The notes under the pieces: model-generated
What the model saw: only the letters and a program-made list of their open reading frames with translations
The model's database searches: none
What the model was told of the DNA's origin: nothing
NCBI RefSeq assembly: GCF_000283155.1
Contig: NW_004454179.1
Location: 9,515,723 to 9,579,722 of the forward strand
From: Ceratotherium simum simum
Taxonomy: Eukaryota; Chordata; Mammalia; Perissodactyla; Rhinocerotidae
Reading direction: 5' to 3'
DNA: 64,000 nucleotides
Made by a program: the position numbers and the translations under genes
Shown: positions 1-55,211 of the stretch, piece after piece
Position numbering within the stretch: position 1 is the first letter of the stretch
Layout of the letters: each line of letters starts with the position of its first letter

Positions 1-174
1 AAAGCCCCAGTAGATAGTTGTATGTCACAGCTGCACATCCTTCTAGTTGCTGTATGTGGGACTCGGCCTCAGGCTGGACAGAGAAGTGGTGCCTCGATGC
101 GCACCCGGGATCCGAACCCAGGCCGCCAGCATCGCAGCGCGCGCACTTAACCACCAAGCCACAGGGCCGGCCCG
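1..174 (-). mobile_element. ERE SINE, truncated at window edge
   Basis: Minus-strand equine repetitive element: its tRNA-like head (gccggccc...gtggctta on the minus strand) ends near 174, and its A-tail lies outside the window. It sits in ABCC2 intron 3. Bases 175-681 hold nothing else I recognise. Confidence 0.9.
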
Positions 175-681
175 GAAACTAACATTTGATTAATTATATC
201 TAAGTGAGATATTACAAGGCAAATTTTTTTTATTAATTGCTTAGTCTAATATTAGAAAATCGTCATACAGACACCTTGCACCTATCCAGCAAAATCTGGC
301 GCCCCCGCCTGACTACTGTAATGCCTGAAATTAATTTCCTTGGGTCTTGAAAAGGTTTTTCTGCCTCCCAAAGTAACTCCATTAAAATGTAGACGATGAA
401 TTTCTGTGTTCTTCGCTAACTCCCCACCCAAGTGTAGTGAATAGAAATGAGGCAGGGAAGGGGGTCCCAGGGAGAGCACTGAGGCCCTGAAAGAGAAATT
501 TGGATAGTATCAGAGAAGAAGTCTACAATTTGGAATTTGTGTGCTTTCTACCTGGTCAGATTAGTTACAACAATCTTCTCCTTCACCTCTCCTTTCCTCC
601 TCTGTTCTCTGACACCCTTCTTGCCTCTTGTCCTTGGTTAGTGATAATCTTTTTCAGAACTTGATATGAAATTCTCTTTAG

Positions 682-44582
<43,901 letters not shown>

Positions 44583-45320
44583 CAGCAGGTCCCATGGGTT
44601 AGAGATGGACTATAAGGATCAATCCTCATTTGATTTTTTTGTGTGTGAAATATATCATACATACAGAAGTGTGTGTAAAATGTACATTTTAAAGAAGGAT
44701 CATAAGTGAACACCCATGTACCCACTACCCAGGTTAAGGAATGACTATTACCAGCTACATCAGACACCCCCGATGATTCCAGTTTGATCAGACCTCCTTG
44801 CTACCACCCCCCAGAGATAACCACTATCCTGAATTTCCTGATCATATCCCCTTGCTTCTCATTTTAGTTTTACCTCCTTGTATGTATCCTTAAACAATGT
44901 GTACATTTTTAAACTTATGTAAATGGCCTGATCCACTGGATTCCTCTATGGATTCTTCATGGATTCTTCTATGACTTTTGTTCAATACTGTTTTTGATAT
45001 TCATCCATGTGGATGCGTGTAGCGAGGTCGGTTCATTCTCACTGCTCTGTAGTATGGCAGGGTGTGAATATGCCACAGTTTATCCATTTTAATGTTGATT
45101 AGCAGGAGGATAATTTCTAGGGTTTTTTTTTTTTCCCTATTATGTACAATACTGCTGTTAACATTCTGGTTTATAACTCCTGAGATAGACGTATAAGAGT
45201 TTCTTTAGGATATAAATGTAGGAATGGGAGATATGCACATGTTTACATACTTATACTAGGTAATGCCAAACTGATAAAGCCAATTTAAAACATTTTTGTC
45301 AATCTGATAAGTATGAATTG
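44583..45320 (+). other. ABCC2: ABCC2 3'UTR start and downstream repeat, poly(A) site unresolved
   Basis: The sequence after the ABCC2 stop must begin the 3'UTR, but I see no AATAAA or ATTAAA in the first several hundred bases. A weaker AATATA variant lies near 44649. From about 44630 the DNA resembles the 3' end of an old L1-type LINE, so the mRNA end may lie within repeat sequence or use a non-canonical signal. Confidence 0.45.
44630..45320. mobile_element. L1-3'-like repeat, downstream of the ABCC2 stop
   Basis: Resembles an ancient L1M 3'UTR: atcatacatacagaagtg, gtgaacacccatgtaccca, gataaccactatcctgaatt, then the segment shared with 44215-44400. It likely forms most of the ABCC2 3'UTR. 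Confidence 0.6.
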
Positions 45321-45329
45321 GTATCTCAT

Positions 45330-47100
45330 TGAGGTTTTAATTTATAGCTCCCTGGTTACTATTTTGGTTTCAATATGAGGATTCTGCTGCTGCTTATGCA
45401 TGGTGCTTTATTTCCTTGTAAGCCGTGTAAATTTTTACTGTAAGCTGCTCACTTTCCTTAGCATTTTATCTCTGGACAAGTTGAACCTGAGCTCACCTAA
45501 ATGGAATTGTGAAAGCTTCTGCCTATCACCTGCAGGCATTACCCAGAACCAATTTCAGTTAAATTCTCTACTAAGGGGTTTCAAGCCTTACAGTTAGTGT
45601 GACTTTAGACCACAAGCCTGCACAAGAGCCAACTTGTGGTTTACAAATTCTCAAGGGAGATCCCTCCCCCTTGACCTAGCGTTGGGTTGGAGATAGACGT
45701 GTTGCCCTGTTGACTCCTTCCGCATAGTGGGGTTTATTCCTCAGTTACCGGTATACTGCAGGTATAGCCCTTTCGGGCCCAGGTTTATCAGAGGGTCTCC
45801 TGTTATGTCTCCAACTTGGCAGGCCTTGGCTTCATCTCTTGCCTCGGCATCCTGTATTGTCAACAAAGGTCAAGGTCTCCAGGTTTCAGAAGTCACCCTA
45901 AGCTTTGGCCCTTCCTTATCGTCAGAGTTTTTTGTGTCATATTATTTTGGGTTCAGCATATTCCTTACTTCCATTTCAGTGATGCAGTTATAAAAGATTT
46001 TTATTTATGCATCATTTTAGCTGTTTGTTGAGTGGGATGCTCAGAGAATTAAGCTTCCTAAAGGAAAGGTATAAATAGCTGGAAGGCTGGCCGAGGAAGG
46101 GATTTGTTTCCTCCTATTTGCTCTGTTCCCATCAGCATCACTCTAGCAGCGTTTCTCTGCGGCAGCGGTTCACACAAGCAGCAGCACTGATTTCAGTTTG
46201 CAGTTTCTCCAATACTCACAGAACCAGTGTCAGCCCTCAGAGAACCAGCACCGGCCGAGCAGCACCCCCTTCTCAGAAGTCTGGGTTTCAGCTCTGAGGG
46301 GCCCCTCCTAGGTTTTAGTAATGCCGACCTCTGCTCTTTGTTCCCACAGCCCTCACAGCAACAGTTGCTTCTTGCAGTTGCTAGCTCTCTGATACTTGTT
46401 TTCCTTTGGCCCTTTCTTCAAGGCCTAGTAGACAATTCTTTGTATTGTTCTCTCTTAAAAGAGAGAGTTAGTCTCTTGAGTAACCCAACTGACAGAGCCC
46501 TTGGAGATAATCCAGTTAAAATCTCTTATTTTTCAGATAAGCACCAGCCTGAGAAGGGTTATATGATATCCAGAGTGAAAACATGAGTGTTTCTGGGAGA
46601 GCCAGGACCAGAAACTAATTTCCTGATTTGGTCCAATGATTTCTTCTTTTTCCTATAATGAGAGAGAGTTTTTGATCTACCTACTCCTATTGATGCAGAT
46701 GAAGGGAAGGGAAGGGAAGGATCATTCTTTTCTCAGCAGTGATGACAAAGACATCCAGTGAAGGCAGTGTGAACCAGAACCAGCCTGGATCCAAACCTTT
46801 GGTGATAACTCCTCCCACTCCAAATCTTGTGTTGGCCAGTCCCAGTCCCCACTCTGGACCACTGATAACATGATTGCTTTTTCCCACTTTCCTTCCTGAA
46901 GGTCTCCTTCTTTTGTCTGTCCTTGAAGCATTAAGATTTTTCTATGTTTTGGTCCTTGACACTCCCCCCCACCCCAGTTTCTCTATATTTTCTCCATAAT
47001 TGATTGCATGCACTACTGTGGTTTCAACATCTACCCATATGATTCTCATTTCTAGCCCCTTCCTCTCCTTCAGTTCTGAGATTCATATATTCAACTGCCT
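45330..47100. other. Intergenic stretch with unresolved repeat-like sequence
   Basis: Open frames of up to 119 codons but no recognised domain. Parts (45770-46020 and 46220-46500) look like ancient interspersed repeat (L1-5'-like or LTR-like), which I cannot place with confidence. A short (GGGAA)n run lies at 46703-46720. Confidence 0.35.
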
Positions 47101-47149
47101 ATGGATATTATCACCTGGATATCCTTCAGGCAGCTGACACGCAACTCAC

Positions 47150-47780
47150 CCTACTTTGACAGAACCTTCTACTCCCTCCACTCAAAATAAAAGATTTTTT
47201 CCTGTACTTTCTTTCTCAAGTGGTAACATCATTGTCCACTCAGTCCTACAAAATAGAAACCTGGGCATTACTCTTTTCCTTTTTCTTCCAGGTCAAATCA
47301 GCCACCAGGCCCTTCCAGTTTTATTTCTTTACTCTTTCACTTTTGCCATCATTCAGGTTCTCATCACATCTAACCTGGACTGGTGGCATAGGTATCCCTG
47401 CTTCCAGTATTGTTTTTCTAAAATATACCCACCCACGGCTCCCAGTGATCAAATTTGCAGAAATGACCAGGTTACTCTTGTGCTTGAACTTTTCATTCAG
47501 TGGCCAACCAGAGGAAAGTTAAAATTCCTTAGTATGTATAACAAAGCTCCCTAACATCTGGTCCAACCTCATTTCTTCTAACTCCCATATCTCATGTTAA
47601 GCTCCACCAACACTAAAATGCTTTTAGATTCACACACACACTCACCTTTTGCTTATTGATCCCCTCTGCTTGGAATACCCTGGCTACCTCTAACTCATTA
47701 GGACTCAACTTAGAGGTCATCTTCTCCTTAGAGCCATCCCTGACTCCCTCTCCTCTCAAACCCCCAAGCTAGCTTCAGTG
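47150..47780 (+). mobile_element. L2 LINE fragment
   Basis: Plus-oriented L2 between the genes: caggttctcatcacatctaa, ctctgcttggaataccctgg and aacttagaggtcatcttctc keep the L2 order. Open frames here are decayed LINE sequence. Confidence 0.65.
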
Positions 47781-48219
47781 ATGTAGTGGATTTTTAATCA
47801 TTTGGGAAACTCAGCGTCTGAATCTCAGGTCTATGTTGGGGACTTCCCCAGCTTAAGACTCTTGTTGGAACCCCAGGATGCAGCTATGTGACTAGGTTCC
47901 ATTCATCGGATACTACACCAGCACCAGATTTTTATTCAGATACTGGTGACATAAAGAAGCAGGGAAATCTATTCTGGCAACGGTGACAGCAGTGGTGACA
48001 GTCACAGCTATTGTCCAGAGGTAGCAGTGGTGGTGGTTCTAGCAGCAGGGTCCCCTGATATTATGGTGTGATACTGAGCATCATTCCTGACTTCAAAGTC
48101 TCACATCTGGCTTTCCTACCCTCTCAGAGTGTCAGTGAGCTACCTGTGTCATTTGAAACTTTCCTCTCTGCTTAAGTTTACGAGAGTTGGGGACTGTTGT
48201 TTACAAATAAAAATACTCC

Positions 48220-48395
48220 CTAGCACACTTAACTGAGTATTACTGTATTTATCACTTTGTTGGATAATTTTCTGTTTAGGTCTCCCTCACTAAGCTGTGA
48301 GCCTCTTGAAAATAGGAACAGTTTCTTACTCATTTTTTGTATGTCCAGTGGCTAGAATATAGCAGGTACTCACATATTTTTCTGAATGTTAAAAA
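48220..48395 (+). mobile_element. L2 LINE 3' end
   Basis: Plus-oriented L2 terminal segment (agctgtgagcctcttgaaaa, agtggctagaatatagcagg). It may continue the fragment ending near 47780. Confidence 0.6.
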
Positions 48396-48399
48396 AAAA

Positions 48400-49700
48400 A
48401 ATCTATAAAGAAAATACAATGGGAAAATGCATGCCAAGAATGCAGTGACAGGGTTGAAGAAAACAAAGTAACTCCACATTGATACATTGCCACAAACGGG
48501 AAGAATAAATGTACCAATCAAATGTCAATTTTTTTGCAGGCTACTTTTGTACAAGTGTGTTTGGAAACACCCTCTGAAGAAATTTGTTCCATTTAGGCAA
48601 TAGGATGAGAATACATTTAATCACAGATGCACACTGATCATGATTTTATTTAAACATTAGCAAACAATATTGTACAAACGTTGACATTTAGATCTCTAAA
48701 CTGCTGAAACTTAGATTTACTTAGCAAAGACTATTCAATTATAAGTATGGATTTAGTCTTCCACATAGATTGTTTTTTAAAAAGCTTCATATTGTTTGAA
48801 GATACTAAATAAAAGAAAGATTGTAAAAATGCATAAAAGAATTGGCTGTAAGCAGCACTCCATTTTCATAGTATTCCTTTTAACTTCAAGTAATGGGAGT
48901 ATGCAATTAATTGGTTATGCTGTAGAATTTAATTGTTACAGTGTAAAAAGTAACTACTTAGGGAAGAAGTAGCAAAAAAAGTATACGTAAGGCACTATTT
49001 CTTTTAGGTAAAATGGGCATAAAAATAGAGTTTCAGGAAGAAAAGAAAAATTACTTAAGACTAGCTTGGTTCTTCCTGAATTTAAAAAATGGACTAATAC
49101 AGAGCTCCTTTCTTCAACTCCTAACAAGGTCTTGGTCGCCATATTGGTAATCTCTTGGCTAGTCCCCTTGGTCCTCACCGTGATAACCATCTGGCTATTC
49201 TGCCTGATAACTAACTACTGTCACTGATTTCAGATCCACTTGTCCTGTTCCTTGGCTTCCACTGTGAATGACGGGCTCTGTCAGAGCAGCAGTCTTTGGG
49301 ACATTTACCTGCTGCTTAAGCCTATAGCCACTCGTTCCTCTCTGAGAAACAACTTTGTTGGTATCCATCTATAGATTGTCGAGTTGTCCACTGGTTTACC
49401 TCTGGACATAGATGTTTCTCCCCATACCTGGTGCTAACACCCTCGCTGTTGGCTCTTTAGTTAGTTAGCACCCATCTGCACGTCAAGTGTGATCTGGTTT
49501 GTCAGGATTTGCATTCTGGCATCACGAAGACACCGCCTAGTCCCATAGCTATCGGCCTGGCTGATATGTTTATTAGTTCCAATCTGTAAACCAATTACAT
49601 TTTGGCTAGCTTTTCATTTTCCTTTATCAAAAGGTCTGATTTTTCTGCATACTTGACTTCAATGTTAATGGTTGACCAGAATCCTTCTGTTCTGGCCAGA
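48400..49700. other. Intergenic unique-looking stretch
   Basis: AT-rich to about 49200, then mixed composition. No recognised repeat or coding signal. Confidence 0.5.
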
Positions 49701-49704
49701 CCTA

Positions 49705-49921
49705 GAGTAGTGGCATGGCTTAAGGGCCAAATCTGGCCTGCTATCTATTTTTGTAAATAAAAGTTTTATTGGAACACAGGCATGCTCACTTGTTTCGGTA
49801 TTATTTTCGCCTGATTTTGTGTTACAATGGCAGAGCTGAGGAGTTGTGACAGACTGTATGGCCTGCAAAGCCTAAAATATTTATCATCTGGCCTTTTACA
49901 GAAAAGATTTGCTGACCCCTG
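49705..49921. mobile_element. hAT-type non-autonomous DNA transposon
   Basis: Intergenic. Contains gggccaaatctggcctgcta, aaaagttttattggaacaca and the right terminal repeat gctgacccctg typical of a common mammalian hAT family. The left end is diverged. Confidence 0.65.
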
Positions 49922-50000
49922 CTCTGGAATCACCAGTGTAGTGGACTGGATCATGTTTCCATTCTCAAAAAGATAATTTGCCTCAAAAATGTCATGTGTT

Positions 50001-50251
50001 GGGGCCCGCCCAGTGGCGTAGTGGTTAAGTTCCCACGTTCCACTTCAGCAGCCCGGGGTTCGCGGGTTTGGATCCTGGGTGTGGACCTATGTACTGCTCG
50101 TCGAGCCATGCTGTGGTGGCATCCCGTATATAAAATAGAGGAAGATGGGCACAGATTTTAGCTCAGGGCTAATCTTCAGCAAAAAGGGGAAGATTGGCAA
50201 CAGATGTTAGCTCAGGGCCAATCTTCCTCACCAAAAAAAAAAAAAAAAAAC
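50001..50251 (+). mobile_element. ERE SINE variant, intergenic
   Basis: Plus-strand ERE with an 18-base poly-A tail. Short direct repeat gtcatgt before (49991-49997) and after (50253-50259) marks the likely duplication. Confidence 0.9.
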
Positions 50252-50274
50252 AGTCATGTCTTCATACCAGTGGT

Positions 50275-50745
50275 AGACAGAATAATGGTCCCCAAAGATG
50301 TCTATTTCTGAATTCTTAAAACTTGTGAAGATTTACTTTACATGGCAAAAGGGACTTTGCAGATGTGATCAAGGATATTGAGATGGGGAGATGATCCAGG
50401 TGGGCCCAAAGTAATCACAAGAATCCTGACAAGAGTCAGGAGGGTCAGGGTTAGAAAGAAGACCGTGTAATGAGGGAAACAAAGACATTTGAAGATGCTA
50501 TGCTGCTGGTTTTGAAAATAGACGAAGGGGTCACAAGCCAAGGAATGCAGGCAGCTTCTAGAAGCTGGCAAAGGCAAGGCAACAGTTTCCATAGGGAACC
50601 AGCACTACTGACACCTTAACTTTAGCCCAGTGAGACTGGTTTTGAACTTCTGATCTCCAGAACTGTAAGATAATAAACTTGTGTTGTTTCAGGCCACAGA
50701 TTTGTGGTAATTTGTTACAGCAGCAATAGGAAACTAATACAATAC
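50275..50745 (+). mobile_element. MLT1-type (MaLR) LTR
   Basis: Plus-oriented copy between the two genes, directly after an ERE: gactttgcagatgtgatcaa near the middle, an ataataaac signal-like site, and end ggaaactaatacaa. Noncoding. Confidence 0.8.
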
Positions 50746-52229
50746 AGTAAGCCCAACTCACTCTGACCAAATTGCCAGTATTCTCCAACTGAAGTCACTT
50801 TAATGATTATTCATTGATCTTCAATGAATCTCACTGTAGTTTGAATGCATAGAGGATTATGTCATCTTTTAAGCCCAGCTAAAAGTGGGCTTCGACTTTC
50901 ACGCCTGTCACCTCTTCTATCAAATTGCAAAGATTTTATTCAGCTTGATCATATTTGGAGGAAATCTTTTCTTGATCTCAGCTGAGAGGCTGTAGGAAGG
51001 TCCCTGGTTAAAGTGAGTCATGGTGATTCAGACCATAGGAGGCGGCCACGACAGATGGGGAGTCTCACACTCTCAGCTTCCCCAATCCTGGACCTGAGGA
51101 GCGGCTGCCGTGGGATATGCTTAGAGCTGGACTCCTCTTGTGTCCCAGGGGACGCCTAGGCATGGCAGTGCACAGGTAGTGCCTGTGACATGGTCCTGCT
51201 GTCTGCAGACCCCCTGGTCTGCTGCGGGGTCCCATGTGCCTGCCTGCTCCCAGTAAATGTTTCCTGAATCAACAAACACATTGCTGCTACACTAACCCGA
51301 GGGCTCCCTCCCTCCCACCACCACACCACCAGAACCTACCTCCAGCAAAGCACTGTCTGCTCCCTTCCCCTTGAATGTCACCTCTGAGTGGTGTTAAGGA
51401 ATGGATAACCCTATGTAGCTTGCAAAGTATGCACTTTGTTGTGGAAAATTCCCTTCTTGATACATGCAAAACACTAATATTGATCTTCACTAACAATTGC
51501 AAGAAACTTCCAGTGGGCTGGGTGAAATAAAGCAGGGGCTCAGACTGGAGATTATTACCCCTGCTCTGTGGCACTGTATGCCACACCTAGCAAAGGCAAA
51601 ACAGTAAAAACTTTGTCAATATGTTGTACTAATAGATGGGAGAGTTTAAAATCCTGAGTTGTGTTTGGTGACTAGACAGAGGATTTGAATGATGTATATA
51701 AATCTCGAGGTTTCTTGGTCCTCAAGCCTAAGGTTCTGCAAGTGAAACACAATTCAGAGCACAAGTGTGTTCTTCTAGGGCCTGTTGGTAATGCTCACCC
51801 TGAAACAAAACCCACCTCAACAGTCTCAACCTCACAATTAATTAAAACTGGGTGATACAAAATTTAATCTTTATTAAAACCACATACTTCTAGAGCTCAG
51901 TGTACAAAAATTCGCAGCCATCATCTTATGCTCACAAGAATCCTAAATATTAAACCAGAAATCTACACTTCATAGATGATGACAGATTCCTACCACCGCT
52001 CCCTGTTCTCCTAGGACTCTTGGATGAAAGCACAACTGAAGAGCTACTTCCAGACAGGAAAGGGAGAAAATTTATGAGAGGATGTAACCAGGCAAACCGG
52101 ATTTAGAAAATTTCTGCAATACTTCCTTCTGTTGTGTCTGAAACATCTGACACCCTTTCCTTCCTTGGTTTTTGTAACTCCTACTGTTCCGACAGTAGAA
52201 AGTTCCATTAAAAAAACTGCCTAGACAGA

Positions 52230-52360
52230 TGCTCCTCAAACTTTCAAGTGCACACAAATCAGCCGGGGACCTTGAGTCAGTCGGCCTGGGGTGGGGCCTG
52301 AAGCTCCAGTAAGCTCCCAGGTTATTAGGATGGTGACGCTGCTCATCTGAAGGCCACGCT
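52230..52360. mobile_element. MER5A-like hAT fragment
   Basis: Intergenic; ctcctcaaactttcaagtgc at one end and cctggggtggggcctgaag in the middle. Confidence 0.6.
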
Positions 52361-52729
52361 TGAAGGAGCAAGACCTAGCAGACATTTAGTGTTTAAAACG
52401 AAACTCATCTTTTCATAAACTTGCTCCCATCCCCATCAACTCCCTTTTGCCAGTGATTCCACCATTTCTTCAATTCATATTATTTATAGGATGTTGCTGC
52501 TTCTTTCCATTCTCAAGCAATCTTATGCCCAAATCAGTTAACTTTTCCCCCATAATTAAATTTTCTTGCCTTTGATCTGTCCTCCCTCCAAATCATCCTG
52601 TTACCATTTAGCCTTCCTAAAACAGGCAGTCCACTTAAGGACCTACAGGAGTTTCTCATTACCCGACTCAACAAATCCAAATTCCTTGACTTGGACCTCA
52701 AGGCCCTCCAATTTGTTTACTGTCAGGCA

Positions 52730-52870
52730 GTGTTCTAGTGCTCTCCACGTATCACCTCATTCAATCCTTACAGCAACCCCAGGAGGTAGCGAGTACTACC
52801 ATCTCTACTCTAGATGCGGAAGCTGAAGCTGAACCCACGTTAGTTAAGTCGCCAAGGTCACAAAGCTCTT
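52730..52870 (-). repeat. MIR SINE fragment
   Basis: Intergenic; cacctcattcaatccttaca, agcaaccccaggaggtagcg and caaggtcacaaagctcttaa match the MIR reverse orientation. An L2-like piece precedes it (about 52590-52720). Confidence 0.6.
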
Positions 52871-53544
52871 AAGTGTCTGAGACCAGACAGTCTGGATCCA
52901 GAACAAGGTGGAAAGACTCAGCAAGAGAGCCTGAGGCACAACTTTAAATTCAGGATCCATCAAAAACTTGATGTATGACTTGGGCAAATCACAATGTCAC
53001 TGGACCCCATTTTCCTAGTCCATAAAATGAAAGAGTTGGCACTTAGCTGACCTGTTTCTTTCCCAGAGTCTGTCTATTCATTCACGGTTTCTATTTCCTA
53101 ATATCAGCCACTTGCTTCGCTGTCACCCACACATTGTCCTCAGTGCCACCTCGCCCAGTGCTCCTGCTGTTTCTCCCTCCCTTAACCCCTGACCTTCCCC
53201 AAGCTGCTACTGTGTCACCTTTTTAGTTAATCACTAGCGCATCAGTTTCTGCATCTGTAATAGCAGGAAAATATTTACCTCAGAGATTCCAGCTTAGAGA
53301 TTTCAGCTCTTGTGTTCTGCTAGGATTTTGAAGTATGAAATGGCTTAAAATAAAGAGGCCTGCAGCATGGACATCTTTGGAGTATACAGTAATCCTGTTG
53401 AACTTATATTTGACAAAATGAATTTTTGACCTGAATTTCTTGTTAGCTTCTTCCATCTCCTGGAATCTGGGCATCATGGAATTGTCAAGAAGGTACCCCT
53501 AGAAGCTTCAGGCTAAATGTGGAGGGAAATTAAGAAAACATACT

Positions 53545-55025
53545 CATAGCCCTTAGAAATGCTTTTATTTATAAAATAACTACTTAAATATAAACATCTC
53601 TAGATATAAACACTATTCACAAGAGACTTGCATTGCTGCCTTCTGACTGACCCACAGACACGTGGGGGCCAAGGAGTCTACCTACAGGCGTCTCTTGATT
53701 CATCAGGATCTTAAGGCTGAAGGTGCAGGTGGAGGAGCAGGGGCTGCAAGGCTGTTCTTAATTCCCTTTCTTACGGCAAAATTCGTAGTTTCCTACTCCA
53801 AGGTAGGCTTCATACCTGGGACAGACCTTAAGAATGAAAGCCCTGCTCAGACAGAACCTGCACTGGGAGATTCTTAGTGTAAGGATGAGCAAATATCTTC
53901 CTGAGGCCGGAGGGAGGTACGGTCAGGCACATTAGAATCCGTTTGGCTTAGACTATGGTCTCAGAAGCACGGAGGTTGGTGGTGAAACAGAAAATGCTTA
54001 TTTCCAAGTCTAGGATAAGCTACTTCTGGGACTGCTCATCCTAATTCAAATAAGACTGATGCGTTATTGTTTTCTGCATCTGTGGATAGCCGCGTGCTTG
54101 GATGAAGGGGAAAGGCATCCAGTTGTCCACCAGGCTGGACTGGTTTCAGCTCATTGCTGAACGAATCCTTTTAATGCTGGAATGGCTGGAGCTCTGATCC
54201 TGTTCTCCCAGGAAAATCTAGTGGTCACTGATTTGCAGGAGAGATTAGCACAACCAGACTGTATAAAGCAGAGATGACTGTCAGAATGGTATAGAAGACT
54301 GCATCCAAAAGGGAAGAGAACCTTTCAGATGAAGGTCGAAGGAAAATAAAGACCCTAAATGCTTTTTAACAGGAGAAAGAAAGCAGCTGAATTTTGCATA
54401 CCCAATCTGGAAATGCAATGAAATAAGAAAAAGATTACAGATGGTAGTGTTTTAGGGACTTTTAGAAACTAGAGGTGGGTGTGTGTGTATGAGCGTGTGC
54501 CGGACACTGAAGCTTCAATTTGAAACACCAGATTTGGTACAGTCTCAACAAACTCCTTGCCACATGCAGAGGCACAACCTAAAGGGGCTCCCAGAGGATT
54601 CTCTTCATCCAAGTCAGTTTCTGGTCAGCTGACTGTGAAGCATGGGGCACCTCAAACTTACTGTGGTACAACCAGTGCCAACATCTTCTAATGCTATAGC
54701 ACAGCTTCTAGGATATATAGGATACTGGTCTTCTGACTGGAAATTTCTCATTTCCAAAGGCTGACCCCAGAACTTGCCTCTCTTCTCACGGTCACTGAAT
54801 CATTTGCAAGCCAAAGGGTCCATTTCTAATTCTAGAAATTCTAGTGAGCATCAAAGTTGACAACCCAATAGAGGAGAACAAGACTTATCCTGTGCCCCAC
54901 TGTGGCATGGTTAAGCAATGCAGACAGGGCCCATGTCTCCAGAGCAGGTGCCCTCTCAGTGGACCACCAGAACCCTTCAGCAGAAGGAAGTGAAGGCAGC
55001 AAGGCTGAGTGGAGGCAGAACAGGT
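53545..55025 (-). other. DNMBP: DNMBP 3'UTR (predicted)
   Basis: About 1.5 kb between the DNMBP stop and a minus-strand AATAAA at 53564-53569. The length agrees with a human 3'UTR of roughly 1.5 kb as I recall. No SINE or other recognised repeat interrupts it, unlike the flanks. The exact cleavage point is inferred. Confidence 0.6.
53564..53569 (-). promoter_or_regulatory. DNMBP: Candidate DNMBP poly(A) signal
   Basis: AATAAA on the minus strand (TTTATT on plus), set in an AT-rich stretch about 1.46 kb after the DNMBP stop. Confidence 0.6.
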
Positions 55026-55211
55026 TCAGGTGTACTCAGCTTTGCGGATATAAGTGGATGGAACATAGCCCTTCTTCCCATTAACTTCGGCTAACCACCA
55101 CTCTCTATTTCCCATAACATCTTTAAATTCTAGGATCTTGAGCCTCTGATTGGCTGACACACTCAGTTCATTTGGGTTCCGTGCCTTGAAGGTATAGACA
55201 GCAAAATAGAC
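55026..55211 (-). CDS. DNMBP: DNMBP last coding exon (C-terminal SH3)
   Basis: 186 bp including TGA. Encodes a complete SH3: [18 protein letters not shown], the WW pair in [17 protein letters not shown], and [10 protein letters not shown] at the end. This SH3 binds WASP-family regulators in human. Minus-strand acceptor cacacag. Confidence 0.96.
   Translation of the reverse strand, partial: VYFAVYTFKARNPNELSVSANQRLKILEFKDVMGNREWWLAEVNGKKGYVPSTYIRKAEYT

Noticed and set aside
46227..46586. 119-codon intergenic frame
   Set aside because: Low-information Ser/Leu-rich product lying in repeat-like sequence; no splice or promoter signal seen.
47156..47554. 132-codon intergenic frame
   Set aside because: Lies inside a decayed plus-strand L2 element.
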